Source: Stomoxys calcitrans
Taxonomy: Eukaryota; Arthropoda; Insecta; Diptera; Muscidae
Length of the DNA: 64,000 nucleotides
Direction: 5' to 3'
NCBI RefSeq assembly: GCF_963082655.1
Contig: NC_081554.1
Location: 43,024,854 to 43,088,853, forward strand
Below, piece after piece: positions 1-11,229 of the stretch. The position numbers and the translations under genes are program-made. How positions within the stretch are numbered: position 1 is the first letter of the stretch; each line of letters begins with the position of its first letter. A model generated the notes under the pieces. That model saw only the letters and a program-made list of their open reading frames with translations. It did no database searches and was not told the DNA's origin.

Positions 1-303
1 TGGGAGCTATATCTAATTCTAAACCGATTTCTAGCAAACTTCTCAGATAGTAGTCGTCGAGGAAAGCGTTGTGCAAAATTTTGGCAAGATTGGTCAAACA
101 ATGCGTTTGCAGTAGTTCTTGGGGTGAAAATCTGTCGATATACATATATGACAGTTATATCTAAATCTGGGCCGATTTCTATGAAATTCAAATGTAATAT
201 TGGGAGTAAAATTATCAATGGGTCTATCTCTCTTCCTTTTGGGTATTACAATTAAATTCACTTAGTTATAATACCCTCTACCATAGTAGTGGTGTAGGGT
301 ATA
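1..303 (+). repeat. DINE-1/mini-me-like element, partial (internal units and 3' terminus)
   Basis: The first ~240 bases are the reverse complement of the ~305-bp units found again at 17815-18790, sharing phrases such as 'ttgtgcaaaattttggcaag'. The stretch closes near 270-303 with an imperfect inverted terminus (TATACCCTC ... GGGTATA) typical of the family's 3' end. The GTCY tract and conserved core normally expected between units and terminus are missing, so this copy has an internal deletion. It continues beyond the left edge of the window. Non-coding. Confidence 0.6.
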
Positions 304-320
304 ATTAAACTAGTAAATTT

Positions 321-550
321 CCCATGAACATTCCATTAGGGAACAGGGAATACTTCTTTCATATCAATGAGTGAAGTTTGATTAAAATTTAAGCTCTATG
401 ATAAGGGTCCTCCTTTTTCATGCCGAGTCCGAACGGGGTGCCACATCGCGGCACCACTTGGTAGAGAAGTTATAACATGGCAGGATACCTTACAAATGGC
501 AGGATACCTTACAAATGTAGCCAGCATTAGTAAGAGGTAACCACTGCTGA
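321..550 (-). repeat. tRNA-derived SINE, body only
   Basis: Read on the minus strand this is the body and 3' part of the SINE family whose full-length member is at 19306-19618. Seen here are 'cccatgaacattcca' at the tail side, 'gccgagtccgaacgg' and 'gccagcattag'. The tRNA-like head is absent: the SINE stops at the junction with the RTE-like fragment near 545-550. A 19-bp piece ('tggcaggataccttacaaa') is directly duplicated at 478-515. Confidence 0.75.
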
Positions 551-1440
551 CATGTGCTGATACGCGTTCAACAGTAAAAATAGGAAAGAATCTCTCGGAA
601 CCATTTAATACCAAACGAACTTTCAGACATGGAGACAGATTATCGTGTGATCTCTTTAATATCCTGCTGTATAAGAGATGCAGATGTGAATAGATCTGGC
701 ATACTAATCACAAGAGAACACATGCTACTCGCCTATGCGGATGACATCGATATCATAGGTCGATCACTGGAAGTAGTAACTGCAGCCTTTGAAATAATCA
801 AAAGACAGTCAGTGAAAATGGGTCTGGCAGTAAATGAAGATAAGACGAAATGGATGGTTTCAACTCCCAAAAAGCCTTGCAGAACCGAGCAGATAAAGAA
901 AATGGAGCAAGTTGGGAACCACAACTTTGAGACAATCAGTAACTTTATCTACCGCGGCACCGCCGTAACCAAAAAGAGTGACAACAGTTTTAAGATAAAG
1001 CGAAGAATAATACTGGCAAACAAATGCTACTTTGGACAGTTTAGAAACAAGGCCACCTCTTGACAGACGAAGATTACACTATACAAGACACTGATACTAT
1101 CCGTGCTATTATATGGTTCTGAAGCATGGGTACTTGTGAAAGCAGACGAGGCAGTGCTTGGAGTATTTGAGAGAAAGACTCTTCGTAAACTATATGAACC
1201 AGTTTGCGTTCATGGAGAATATAGGCGACGTATGAACCACGAGCTGTATGACGACGATAGCATAGTTACACGCATCAAAATACAACGGCTGAGTTGGCTA
1301 GGTCATGTTGTCAGAACGGATGAAGAAGCTCCGGCAAAGAAGTCTTTTGAAGGCAAACATGGTGCTCCACGCAAACCGGGAAGATCAAAAACCCGAAAGT
1401 GTTAGGAGACACCTTAAAACTTGGTGTCAGAGATTTTAAA
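551..1440 (+). pseudogene. RTE-like non-LTR retrotransposon fragment (RT palm/thumb and C-terminus)
   Basis: This is a 5'-truncated copy of the element at 37965-42015, starting at the segment matching 41030 and running to the C-terminal domain. The reverse-transcriptase catalytic motif YADDIDIIGRS is encoded at about 733-768, followed by the MGLAVNEDKTKWMVSTP region. After a frameshift near 1060 comes the thumb/C-terminal block (MLLYGSEAWVLVKADE near 1103, WLGHVVR near 1295). Endonuclease and RT fingers are missing. The block resembles RTE/BovB (CFDP2-like) proteins. The clade is inferred, but the RT identity is clear. Frameshifts make it non-functional. Confidence 0.8.
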
Positions 1441-2592
1441 ATGATGAGTTTGTGAGACTAGGAAGTCCCCTATACATTCCAAGGATACTGGAATCTGTGG
1501 GTATGCCTCTTGCGACATATAAGCTAAGTTTCACAGCCACACTGAGGACGACACCATCTGATGCACTGAATTTAATGCTGCATCTTATGCCTCTGGATAT
1601 TCTGAATAGGCAAATTGCAGCAGCCACTGACGTGAGGATGAAGGAGCCTAGCCGCCACATTTGACAAAAAGTACTGCAACACTATTTCCGATAGATCCGA
1701 TTGCAACTGCGATAGCCCTTGTAAAAGAAGTTACATAAACTTCTATTCGGATGATTCCACACTAGAAGACCAGGTGGGCTTTGGGGTGTACTCTAAACAT
1801 CTAGAACTGGTCATTTGATAAAATATACTGCAACACTATTAATGATAGATCCGATAGCCCTTGTAGAAGAAGTTACATAAACTTCTATTCGGATGATTCC
1901 GCAAAAGACGACCAAGTGGGCATTGGGGTGTACTCTAAAAATCTAGAACTGGTCATATTGAAAAGGTCAATCGACCACTGCAGTGTGTATCAAGCGGATA
2001 TCCTCTCAATTAATGAAGGGGTGGAATGGCTAAGATATAATGTCATTACGACGATTGCCATAAATATCTTCTCAGACAACTAGGCTGCCATTAAATCGTT
2101 GGAGAACGTATTTCTGAACAGAAAAACCACCCTTGATTGTCGCAGATCTCTCAGCGAGATGACTGAACAGTTAAAACTAACTTGTATTGGGTGCCGGGCC
2201 ACAGGGATATTCCAGGGAACTGTAAAGCGGACGAGCTTGCGAGACTAGGAACTATCCTACACATTCCAGGGATACTGGAATCGGTGGGTATGCCTTTAGC
2301 GACATGTCAGCCAAGTTTTCTGGACCAGGCCCGAAGGAAAACGTATGATAGATGGTCACAAAGAGGGGGCTGTGAGCATTATAAAACTATGTGGCCTAAT
2401 CTAGACTTGAAGAGGTCTACTGCTTTGCTATGATTGGCTAGAACAGATGTGTCAGTCATTGTGTCCGTTATAAGGGGTCTAATAGGAAAACATGCTGACA
2501 GACTGAAGGTTGCCAGCAACGACTTTTGCAGAAGCTGTGAGAACATCGAAGAAGAAGAGACTATAGAACACCATCTGTATGGTTCATATCGA
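1441..2592 (+). pseudogene. R1/LOA-like non-LTR retrotransposon fragment: linker, RNase H and C-terminal knuckle
   Basis: Several frames together give an RT-RNase H linker (RTTPSDALNLMLHLMPLDIL, near 1540-1605), then RNase H blocks: FYSDDS (1742 and again 1882), VYQADILSINEGVEWL (near 1985), IFSDN followed by a stop in place of the usual Q (near 2070), and WVPGHRDIPGNCKADELARLG (2188-2250). A terminal Cys/His cluster (FCRSC ... EHHLYG) follows near 2525-2584. This order is the usual 3' half of RNase-H-bearing R1/LOA/I-type elements. Stops and frameshifts show it is dead. Bases 1444-1515 are a displaced copy of 2239-2310, and about 1713-1810 is repeated at 1852-1945. Confidence 0.75.
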
Positions 2593-3118
2593 TAACCTGA
2601 TATAGCTGCCATATTAACCGATCTTGGGTATTGACTTCTTGAGCTTCTAGAGGGCGCAATTCTTATCCGATTTGAATGAAATTTTGCACGAAGTATTTTG
2701 TTATGATATCCAAGAACTCTGCCAAGTGTGGTTCAAATTGGTTCATAACCTGATATAGCTGTCATGTAAACGGATCTTGGGTATTGACTTCTTGAGCTTC
2801 TAGAGGGCGCAATTCCTATCCGATTTGGCTGAAATTTTGCATGACGTGTTTTGCTATGACTTTCAACAACTGTGCCAAATTAGCTTCAAATCGGTCAATA
2901 ATCTGATATAGCTGTCATATAAACCGATCTGGGATCTTGACTTTTTGTGCCTCTAGAGGTCGCAATTATTATCCGATTTGCCTGCAATTTTGTACGACGG
3001 ATCCTCTCATGACCATCAACATACGTGTTTATTATGGTCTGAATCGGTCTATAGCTTGATACAGCTCCCATATAAATCGACCACCGGCCGAAGTTAGCAC
3101 GCTTTTACTTGTTTTTTA
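2593..3118 (-). repeat. DINE-1/mini-me-like element, units plus 5' terminus
   Basis: About three units of ~150-160 bp (each with 'gatatagctg', 'gagggcgcaattcttatccg' and 'gaaattttgcacga' variants) end at 3080-3118 in the family's characteristic terminus, 'cggccgaagttagcacgc' followed by 'ttttacttgttttt'. Reading the consensus from TAAGTTCGGCC inward, the element lies on the minus strand. Its core/GTCY end is absent, and the left edge abuts the R1/LOA-like fragment. Confidence 0.7.
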
Positions 3119-4125
3119 TTCGAGTTGTTTCGGTTCTATCCCACTGTGCGACAGGCCATTTGAAGTAGAGTAGAAACTTGATATTAGTAATCGGAACCAA
3201 ATATTTTGGGCATTCCCATCCCCCATAAAACCACTATCAGATGTATTTTTTAGCTGTAGCGCAACACCCTGAGCCAGCTTGTTGTATTTTAAAGTAAGCG
3301 ACAATTTTTACTACTGATTATTTAATTTAAATCATTCTTATTAAAAATAAATGCAGTTGTAAGGATTATGATGCCAGTGGATAAAAAACAAAACAAACCG
3401 TTAGCATTCATATGTTATGAGATATATGTATGTACATATGTCGCAAAACACAAACAAACCTTCACAAAGTATCTAAGCATATACTCACAAACATATATTC
3501 TATTATATAAATTCAGGCATATATGCACACACACACACACACACACACATAAATATATATAAATTTAACAGCTTATGCAGGACATGTACGTATAATAAAG
3601 CATAACAAAATGTAGAAGTGTGTTGGAGGGGGTGGAGCAGGGGAGCGAAGGTGGGTTAAAGTTTCGTTGCTGCCGGGATTCAGTAAATATGAATAACAAT
3701 GAGCACCAACTTAGTGACTATACGAATGCGGATGCCTTCCTTCCTGGATGCATATTTGAAATTTTATTAGATCTGCATACATTCATATGTTATGCTCCCA
3801 CACGTGTCCACACATAAACACACACACACACACGCACCAATATAGCCATATGGCATATGTATGTAAGTGTATTCAAAGGTATAAATGTGGATACAAAGAG
3901 GATTTTATTATTTCTTCCTAAATGATTTGATTTCAGGAATAATGTGAGAGATTTTATTTTGTATTTGGTATTTCGGCCATTAAGGATATTCGTTTCATTT
4001 GAAATAATTTTAGTTTATGCACAGAGGCACGAGAAAATGATTTATGATAAACTTGAAAGACTTTTATCATAACGCTCGGTATGGAAAAAGAAGAGAAAAT
4101 TAAAGAGGGCACCAAAATACCTACT
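3119..4125. other. Unassigned stretch with (AC)n microsatellites
   Basis: About 1 kb of AT-rich sequence in which I recognise no gene or transposon. It contains an (AC)n run at 3526-3549 and a shorter one at about 3816-3834. Short open frames exist, but they lack any recognisable motif, and one of them runs through the AC repeat. Confidence 0.5.
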
Positions 4126-4720
4126 TTTTTATACCAACCACCATAGGATGGGGGTATACTAATGTAGTCATTCCGTTCGAAGCACCTCGAAATATTCGTC
4201 TAAGACCCCATAAAGTATATACAAACCATTTATCTTCTCGATGTTCTGAGTCGATCTAGCCATGTACGTCCGTCCGTCCATCTGTCGAAATAACGATAGC
4301 GGTCGAACGCATAAAGCTAGCCGCTTGATATGTTGCCCAAATACTTATTTTTAATGTAGGTCATTGGGGATTGCAAATGGGCCATATCGCTTTAGATTAA
4401 GATATAGCTCCCATATAAACCGATCTCCTGACTTAACTTCTAGAGCCCCTAGAAGCCGCAAATTTTTGTCCGATTTGGCTGAAATTTCGCGTGCAGTATT
4501 TTGCTATGACTTCCTATATATATCCTATATAGCTCCCATATAAACCGATCTCCCGATTTGACTTCTTAAGCCCTTACAGCAGCAATTTTCGTCCGATTTG
4601 GCTGTATTTTGCATGTAGCGTTCTGTTATGGACTCCAACAACTCTTCCTAGTACGGTCCAAATCGGTCCATAACCTAATTTAGCTCCCATATAAACCGAT
4701 CTCCCCATTTGACTTCTTGA
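4126..4720 (-). repeat. DINE-1/mini-me-like element, 3' end, core and two to three units
   Basis: Starts with the terminal inverted motif (tatacc ... gggtata, 4130-4157), then the conserved 'tagtcattccgtt', TA-rich stretch, core 'gtcgatctagccatgt' near 4250-4267 and a short GTCY tract ('cgtccgtccgtccatctgtc'). Units with 'ccatataaaccgatctcc' follow. The R1/LOA-like element at 4721 interrupts it inside a unit. The element is in minus orientation relative to the full copy at 48004-49287. Confidence 0.75.
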
Positions 4721-5177
4721 AGAAGAATCGCCCGGATCTACCTACGCCGGAGCTTGTGGCACCCATGTCGGAACCATCCTGTTCCCTCAACAAACCTCCG
4801 GAGACATACCAGAGGTCCGCCCTCTCATTCCGTGGAATCTCCTCATGGCCAGGAACCAATGTTAGCGTCACATCGTGGGCCCGGAGCCAGTTCAGGGATT
4901 CCGAACAGTCCGCCTCGCATCTCGACCTCTTCATCCTCGACTCCAAGGCCTGGAGCGCCGCCATACTGTCCACATAAATTCTGAGTTTTGAGGGCGTTAA
5001 GCCCCTTACCAGAATTTCTCTTGCGGGCATTGCAATGGCACTGACCTCTGCTTGAAAGACCGTACACTCGTCCGGAAGTCTCTCAGACACATACTGATAT
5101 TAAGTGCATCAGAGTAGATCCCCAATCCAATCCCTGTCTCCATTGTGGAGCCATCTTTGTAGATCGAGGTCTCATTT

Positions 5178-6050
5178 TCCTCAAGTACACCATCCGCCCT
5201 CCATTCGTCTCCCTCAGGAAATCGAATCGCAAATGCTTCAGTGGGCACTAGTGCCAGGTAGTCGAAGATCCTCCTCAGTCTACCCTTCGTATCCATAACA
5301 CCTAGAATTGAATTGTGGCCGCAACCATCCTCCTTCAGCATGCCGAGCTCTCTCAGCCTAAGCGCGACCCTGGCGGCGCTGTTCCAAATATAGGTCCCAA
5401 TGGGCTGCATATCCAGCATCGCCTCCAGGCTTGCCTGCGGTGCGGATCTCAGCGCCCCTGGGATCCCGACGCAGGCCAGTCTCTGAACCTTTTCGAACTC
5501 CCTCGCACGTGTCCTCTTCCCTTCGCCATTTCACCATACCAGTGCTCCATAGGCCAGTACTGGTCTCACGATGGCCGTATACATCCAATAAATCATCTTA
5601 GGAGTCATCCCCACTTGTTACCGAACTTCCTCCTCAAGTACACCATCCGCGCTCCATTCGTCCCTCTCCGGAAATCGAATCGCAAATGCCCTCATTCCAG
5701 TCGGCACTGGTGCTAGGTATTCGGAGATCCTCTCCAGTCTACCCTCCGTATCCATAACACTCAGAATCGAACTGTGGCCGCAACCATTCTCCTTCAGAAT
5801 GCCGAGCTCCCTCAGCCTAAGCCCGACCCTGGCGGCGCTCCAATGGGCTGCTTATCCAGCATCGCCTTCAGGCTTGCCTACGGTGCGGATCTCGGTACCC
5901 CTGTGATCCCGAAGCAGGCCAGTCTCGGGACTCCCTCGCATGTGTCCTCTTCCCTACGGCATTTCACCATACCAGTTCTCCATTGGCCAGTACTTGTCTC
6001 CGGATGGCCGTATACATTCAATAAATCTTCTTAGGAGTCAACCCCCACTT
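5178..6050 (-). repeat. Internal tandem duplication of the R1/LOA-like element (about 430 bp x 2)
   Basis: Bases 5178-5632 and 5633-6050 are direct copies of one segment, both containing 'ccgaaccctgg'-type linker sequence such as 'gtggccgcaacc', 'atgccgagctc' and 'gatggccgtatacat'. The second copy carries small deletions. The segment encodes the RT-RNase H linker. It belongs to the surrounding retrotransposon and is not an independent element. Confidence 0.8.
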
Positions 6051-6238
6051 CCTCCTGCAGGAGTAAAAAGCGCACAGTGCCTTAGGGCTCCTTTCCTCGG
6101 TGTTCCTCCTCCAAGACAGATTCGAATCGAGGACTATGACTAGGTACTTCGCCTCCTTCGATAGCCGCAGGGTGACCCCGTCCAAGGACTGGAGTCTAAA
6201 CTCCGGTACCTTATATCTACGCGTAAAAGGCACCAGCT

Positions 6239-6810
6239 CCGTCTTCCCTGGGTTAGTCCTCAACCCATTTCTGGTAGCCCATAGCGACAACCTTCTCAGT
6301 CACCCTTCCATGATCTCGCTGATCGTCGACAGAAACTTGCTTCGGACACGCAGCACGACGTCGTCCGCACCCACCGAAATCCATCAGGATTTCATTAATC
6401 AAGGACCCCTCCTTGGGGCGTTTTTCTGGTCACCCGCCTTCTGACCACACTACATCCCAGGTTCGCATTAATAATCCTGCCATAAAACATAGTATTTGGA
6501 CCACCTCCGTCTTCCCTGGGTTGGTCCTCAACCCATTTCTGGTAGCCCATAGCGACAACCTCCTCAGTGACCCTTCCATGATCTCATCGACAGAAACTTG
6601 CGTCGGACTAGCAGCACGATGTCGCCGGCATAAGTGATAATCCTCGTGCCGCCCCACCGCGTTCCATCAGGATTTCATTAATCACGACGTTCACAGAATC
6701 GGTAAGAACACCCCTCCTTGGGGCGTTCCTCTGTTCACCCGCCTTCTGACCACACTATCTCCCAGGTTCGCATTAATAATCTTTTCATAAAGCATATTAT
6801 TTGTCCATTG
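6239..6810 (-). repeat. Second internal tandem duplication in the R1/LOA-like element (about 270-300 bp x 2)
   Basis: Bases 6239-6502 and 6507-6810 repeat the RT palm/thumb segment: both start at 'ctccgtcttccctgggtt', both contain 'gtagcccatagcgacaacc' and both end in 'cccaggttcgcattaataat'. The duplication doubles the LSLWATRNGLRTNPGKTE-coding stretch and breaks the RT frame. Confidence 0.8.
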
Positions 6811-7014
6811 GGAGATTAAGGGGTGAATCCCCGTGCGGTCCAGGGCAGTGACTATCGCCCCAATCTCCACATTATTGAAAGCACCCTCAATATCCAAGAA
6901 GGCCGCTAAAGTGTAATCCACCTCCTAAAGGGCCGTCTCCACCGACCTGCCGTTGAGGTATGCGTGTTGTGCCCCATTGAAGTTCTCCGACGTCAGTCCC
7001 CCTCTCACTGAGAC

Positions 7015-7552
7015 TGAGGAGGATCTCTGACTTCCTGGCACCAGTGCCGACTGGAGTGAGGGCATTCGCGATTCGTTTTCCTGCGAGGGACGAATGGAGG
7101 GTGGGTGATGTACTAGAGGAGGATGAGACCTCGATCTGCACAGATGGCTCCTAGATGGAGTCAGGGACTGGATTGGGGTTCTACTCTGATGCACTCAATA
7201 TCAGTATATCTCTGAGACTGCCGGACGAGTGTACGGTTTTTCAGGCCGAGGTCTGTGCCATTTCAGTAGCCGCAGGAGAAATTCTGGCAAGGGGCCTACC
7301 GCCCTCTAAACTCTGAATTTCTATGGACAATATGGCGGGCTCAAGGCCTTGGGGTCGAGGATGGTGAGGTCGAGATGCGTGACGAGCTGTTTGGAATCCC
7401 TGGATAGGCTCCGGGCCCACGATGTGACGCTGACATGGGTTCCTCTGCGCCGGACGGACCAGTCATCGGTCTTGCCCACGTGCCATTTGTCGAACTACTA
7501 AACACATTAGATGTGATGGCCAGGGCGGCATCGGTGGCGAGGTGGGACTCGA
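7015..7552 (+). pseudogene. Inverted RNase H segment inserted inside the RT domain
   Basis: The flanking RT code lies on the minus strand, yet this ~540-bp block reads on the plus strand as the linker/RNase H of the same family: LRRISDFLAPVPTG near 7017, then ICTDGS followed by a stop, LPDECTVFQAEVCAISVAA near 7215, and APGGPVIGLAHVPFVELL near 7450. On the minus strand the RT fingers (ending LIDLMVRGG, 7553) and palm (starting TSENFNGAQHAYLNG, ~7010) are separated by it with little RT sequence lost. The element's own RNase H is still present at 4820-5190, so this is an inverted extra copy rather than a simple inversion. Confidence 0.75.
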
Positions 7553-8186
7553 AGGCCCCCTCTCACCATTAGGTCAATCAGTCTTTCCAGTGTTTTCAGC
7601 AACAACGATGACTGACTAATAGGCCCATAATCATTCGTCGTACTGTGGTTTATTCTTCCCACCTTGGGGATAAAGACCACCTTGACTTCCCTCCATGCCC
7701 TCGGTATGAAGGACCATGCCAGGCTCGCCCTGAAGATCTGCTCACGCCATGGCAGGGTGTCTCCAAGGGACACCTGCAGCAGTGCCGGGATAATTCCGTC
7801 AGATTCGGCCGACTTAAATGGGCGAAAAGTGCGGACCGTCAACAAGATCTCTGATGAGGTCATCCGTTAAGGCCGCATGTGTAGGTATTGCGATGTCCTG
7901 ATCGCCGACCTTTTTCGGGCCACCTGGGAAATGAGCCTCCATCAAAAGTTTCACTGTCTCCTACCCACTCTCAGTGTAAGTCCCGTTCTCCCTCCTCAGG
8001 AAGCTAGGCGTGATGGGATCCTTCGAGAGCACTTTGCGCAGTGCTTCCAATTCCCGACAAAACTTCGCCTGGGAACTGCTCTTCGCCTTTATCGTCTCCT
8101 TCTTGAACTTGTCAAGGGCGTCATGATACTCGTCTCAGGCCTCTGCCGTGTTCTCGCTCTTTGCCTTGGTCTTCTGCTCTCTCTCA

Positions 8187-8561
8187 TGGCTAGATCGTCT
8201 TAGATTTTTACGGCGATCAGGAATATATTGGGTTGCCCAAAAAGTAATTGCGGATTTCTTAAAAGAAATGCATTTTTAATAAAACTTAGAATGAACTTAA
8301 ATCAAATATACTTTTCTTACACTTTTTCTAAAGCAAGCTTAAAGTAACAGCTGATAACTGACAGAAAAAAGAATGCAATTACAGAGTCACAAGCTGTGAA
8401 AAAATTTGTCAACGCCGACTATATGAAAAATCCGCAATTACTTTTTGGGCAACCCAATATCTAATTTAGAGGGTCGAAAATGGATATTTCGGTGTGTTTC
8501 AAACGGAATGATAACATTAATATACCCCTATCCTCCGGTGGTGTGCATAAAAAGTGCCTCG
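8187..8561 (+). repeat. DINE-1/mini-me-like core and 3' end, split by a MITE
   Basis: The core ('atggctagatcgtcttag' at 8187) and TA stretch run to 8227, are interrupted by the MITE at 8228-8457, and resume at 8458 with 'gagggtcgaaaatgg', 'gatatttcggtgtgtttc' and the GGGTATA-like end ('tgtgcataaaaag', ~8561). The MITE used a TA within the element's own TA repeat. The internal units are not present: the R1/LOA-like element abuts the core directly. Confidence 0.75.
8228..8457 (-). mobile_element. Mariner-derived MITE, copy 1
   Basis: A 230-bp element with inverted ends TTGGGTTGCCCAAAAAGTAA ... flanked by TA on both sides (8226-8227, 8458-8459), the Tc1/mariner target duplication. The left part is the reverse complement of the right end of the DD34D mariner at 55942-56868 ('aaacttagaatgaactt'); the other half contains 'acagctgataactgacag'. 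No coding capacity. Confidence 0.9.
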
Positions 8562-9680
8562 GATATAAAATCCCCCGATATTCCTGCAAACTATGCCACT
8601 GTTCGGACTATATTTGAGCATACCTTTGGTTGTATATAATTTTTCAATTTTTTTTTGTAGAGATATTTTTATGAAAAGTTAAATTTTAAATTCCAACATA
8701 TTGGGCTAGTTGTCTGCTCTAAATCTAGGTCACTTGCTGAAGATGTTCCCAGATGTTCGTTTTTTTGTTTTCGCTCTCTTATGTTTTTAACCAATTCTGT
8801 CTCTGGTATTCTTATAATTGGATACTTTGCGAATTTGTGCTCATCATTATATGTAGTCAACATCATTTAGTCGTCCATAATAATTTCAGTTTGAGTTTCA
8901 AACGTTTGCGTTAAATGTTATCCATGAATTTGAAATGAGGCCAATTGAAGTATTATCATCATCAACAGCGTCGCCGCCGCCGCCGCCGCCATCGTCATTG
9001 CCGTCAACATCCTTCTTCAATGTTTGGTCTAGCCCTTGAGAGCAAAGCGCTACATTGCACACAGAAAAGCCTCACTGAGGCAGGCCCAAGCCCATGTAGT
9101 GGAATAGCTGACAGACTAAAACCCTCCTCCGCTGTGGGGTTGGTTGAGTGCGAATTGCGTTGAAGTCATTAGGTACAAAATACAGAAAACAGGCGGCGGC
9201 ATTGGCGGGTCAAGAATTACAATTAACAACAACAACAACAAAATCCCTTTAGTGAAATAAGGCAAGCACTTGACACGAACCAAAGCAATGGCAACTACAA
9301 CATCACCAGCATGGGTGACAGTGGCATCTGAGCCAGAACCATAGCGCGCTAGAGTAAGAATAAGCCCAAGAACAAGTACAAGAGTAGCTGCAAAGAATTG
9401 AAAAGCTCTAAAAGAAGAAAATAACTGAAAGCAATTCTTAGGTCATTACAGCATGAAATAAAAACGCCTCAAGTATTGTGCAACACACTATCCAAATCCT
9501 TAGCCTGCATTCATTTCAACATTACTATGACATGCCAATGGTAGCTGATAAAACAAGGGGGTATATCGATCTAAAGCTGTTACGAGCATACTGAAATTTT
9601 GAGTTTTAATGGAATTTTTATATTTTTGATGGAGTCACGAATTTAGGACAAATTTCCTATGGGACATATAGTTTAGACGA
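8562..9680. other. Unassigned AT-rich stretch with trinucleotide repeats
   Basis: No transposon or gene recognised. A (GCC)n run sits at about 8970-8990 after ATC/CAA-rich sequence, and an (AAC)n run at about 9225-9241. The only long-ish open frame (from 8945) owes its Arg/His-rich start to the GCC repeat and shows no known domain, so I do not call a gene. The stretch may be unique host sequence. Confidence 0.45.
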
Positions 9681-9744
9681 TATGACCAATTTTGATTACA
9701 CCCTATATCACCACCACAGCTTGCCATGCTCGTCTATGAAGAAA

Positions 9745-9870
9745 ACATCAAAAAATTGTGCGCGGTGGTTATCCCCTCCTTATGCTGACTGTATTTGTGA
9801 GGTACTATGCGATGTAAAAACTCCTCCCCAAAGAGGTGTCGCAACGCGGTACGCGGCACAGTGTTGCCAC
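9745..9870 (+). repeat. SINE fragment (middle part)
   Basis: Plus-strand match to the SINE body: 'gcggtggttatcccctcctt', 'tgctgac ... atttgtgaggtactatg' and 'ccccaaagaggtgtcgca'. The tRNA-like head and 3' tail are missing. It diverges after about 9870. Confidence 0.7.
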
Positions 9871-9929
9871 GGTGGACAAAAATCGGAAAACAAAAATGAA
9901 AATTGTTATGAATTTTTACAAAATGCGGT

Positions 9930-10985
9930 GACAAATTCATACCTTATGCCCTATAACAGCTATTTCGAAATATGTTCCGATTTGGACCAAATACCAATAA
10001 ACACAAGTCACTTGTTCAATTGTGTATAACAAAATATTGTCCTTTTTAGTAGCTATATCTAAAAATAACCCGATCTGAACCATATACGGCACGGATGGCG
10101 AAATGCCTAACATAAGTCACTGTGTCAAATTTCAGTGAAATCGGATTATAAAAGCGCCTTTTATGGGGACAAGACTTTAAATTGAGATATCGGTCTATAT
10201 GGCAGCTACATCCAAATCTGGATCGATTTGAGCCAAGTTGCAGTAAAATGTCGAAGAGCCTAACACAACTCACTGTCCCAAATTTCGGCGACGTCGGACA
10301 ATAAATGCGCCTTTTATGGGTCCAAAATATTAAATCGAGAGATCGGTACATATAGCATAGCATTTGAACCGATCTAGGCCAAATTGAAGAAGGATGTCGA
10401 AAATCGGACAATAAATGCGCCTTTTATGGGCGCAAGACCTTAAATCGAGAGATCGGTCTGTATGACAGCTTTATCCAAATCTAGACCGATATGGGCCAAA
10501 TTGAAGAAAGATGTCAAAGAGCCTAACACAACTCTCTGTTCCAAATTTCAGCAAAATCGGAAAATAAATGTGGCTTATATGGCAGCTATATTCAAATTTG
10601 AACCGATCTGGGCCAAATTGAAGAAGGATGTCGAAGAGCCTAACACATCTCACTGTCGCAAATTTCAGCAAAATCGGATAATAAATGCGGCTTTTATGGG
10701 CCTAAGACCCTAAATCGGCGGATCGTTCAAGATATAGTCCGATATAGCCCATCTTCGAATTTAACCTGCTTATGGACAAAAAAGTATCAGCTTAATATCT
10801 TTATTTTTAAAGACTGTAGCGTGATTTCAACAGACAGACGGACGGACGGACATGGCTAGATGGTCTTAGATTGTTATGCTGACCAAGAATAGACTTTATA
10901 GGGTCGGAAATAGATATTTCGATGTGTTGCAAACGGAATGACAAAATGAATATACCTCCATCCTTCGGTGGTGGGTATAAAAAGC
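9930..10985 (+). repeat. DINE-1/mini-me-like element
   Basis: Units of ~120-150 bp ('gaagaaggatgtcgaagagc', 'ggcagctatattcaaat', 'aaatcggataataaatg') run to about 10760, then a short GACR tract ('gacagacggacggacgga', ~10832), the core 'catggctagatggtcttag', a TA-poor spacer and the terminus 'cttcggtggtgggtataaaa' near 10983. The start is uncertain because no TAAGTTCGGCC terminus is visible. Confidence 0.75.
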
Positions 10986-11229
10986 TAAATTTCACTGGCA
11001 CAAACTTGCACCAATTCAATATTTTGGATTATTTTGTAAAAAATGTTTTTACGGCCCCTTTTCGGAAAGGGAGTTAAAAACTCCCTTAAATTGGGATTCT
11101 AGCATATCAAAATGTTCTACAAAAATGTTCGCGGGAAACTTCTACTGTAAAACCAAAACTTAACATAAACACCGGAAACCAGTAAAATGGCAAACACAAT
11201 TCAGGGATAAAGTCGTAAGTTAAAGTTAA

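Larger units (their letters stand above)
4721..8186 (-). pseudogene. R1/LOA-like non-LTR retrotransposon, rearranged copy
   Basis: Read 8186 to 4721 on the minus strand: a pre-RT linker (FCRELEALRKVLSKDP, ~8060-8010), RT fingers (FIPRAWREVKVVFIPKVG, LLLKTLERLIDL, ~7720-7560), RT palm (AAFLDIEGAFNNVE, GTPQGGV, 6910-6700), thumb (LSLWATRNGLRTNPGKTE, ~6290 and again ~6560), a linker (NSAARVALRLRELGML), then RNase H with DGS, FQAEV, VDSMAAL and PGHEEIPRNERADL (5190-4840). The endonuclease is absent. The C-terminal Cys/His knuckle is deleted: compared with 62717-63895, 3' UTR-like sequence joins RNase H directly near 4822. Two internal tandem duplications and one inverted insertion are listed separately. 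It cannot encode a working protein. Confidence 0.85.

Noticed and set aside
2585..3118. CRISPR-like regularly spaced repeats (also at 35340-36905 and 53000-54200)
   Set aside because: Whole ~150-bp units repeat, with no short constant repeat separated by unique spacers, and the context is a eukaryotic transposon.
3116..3304. Minus-strand 62-codon frame next to a DINE-1 terminus
   Set aside because: No recognisable domain or conservation evidence, and length is within chance expectation.
4717..6637. Plus-strand open frames over the R1/LOA-like element
   Set aside because: They are complements of minus-strand RT and RNase H code, and the motifs are only on the minus strand.
8945..9163. Arg/His-rich small protein
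   Set aside because: The Arg run is a GCC trinucleotide repeat; no domain, and no splice or promoter evidence.
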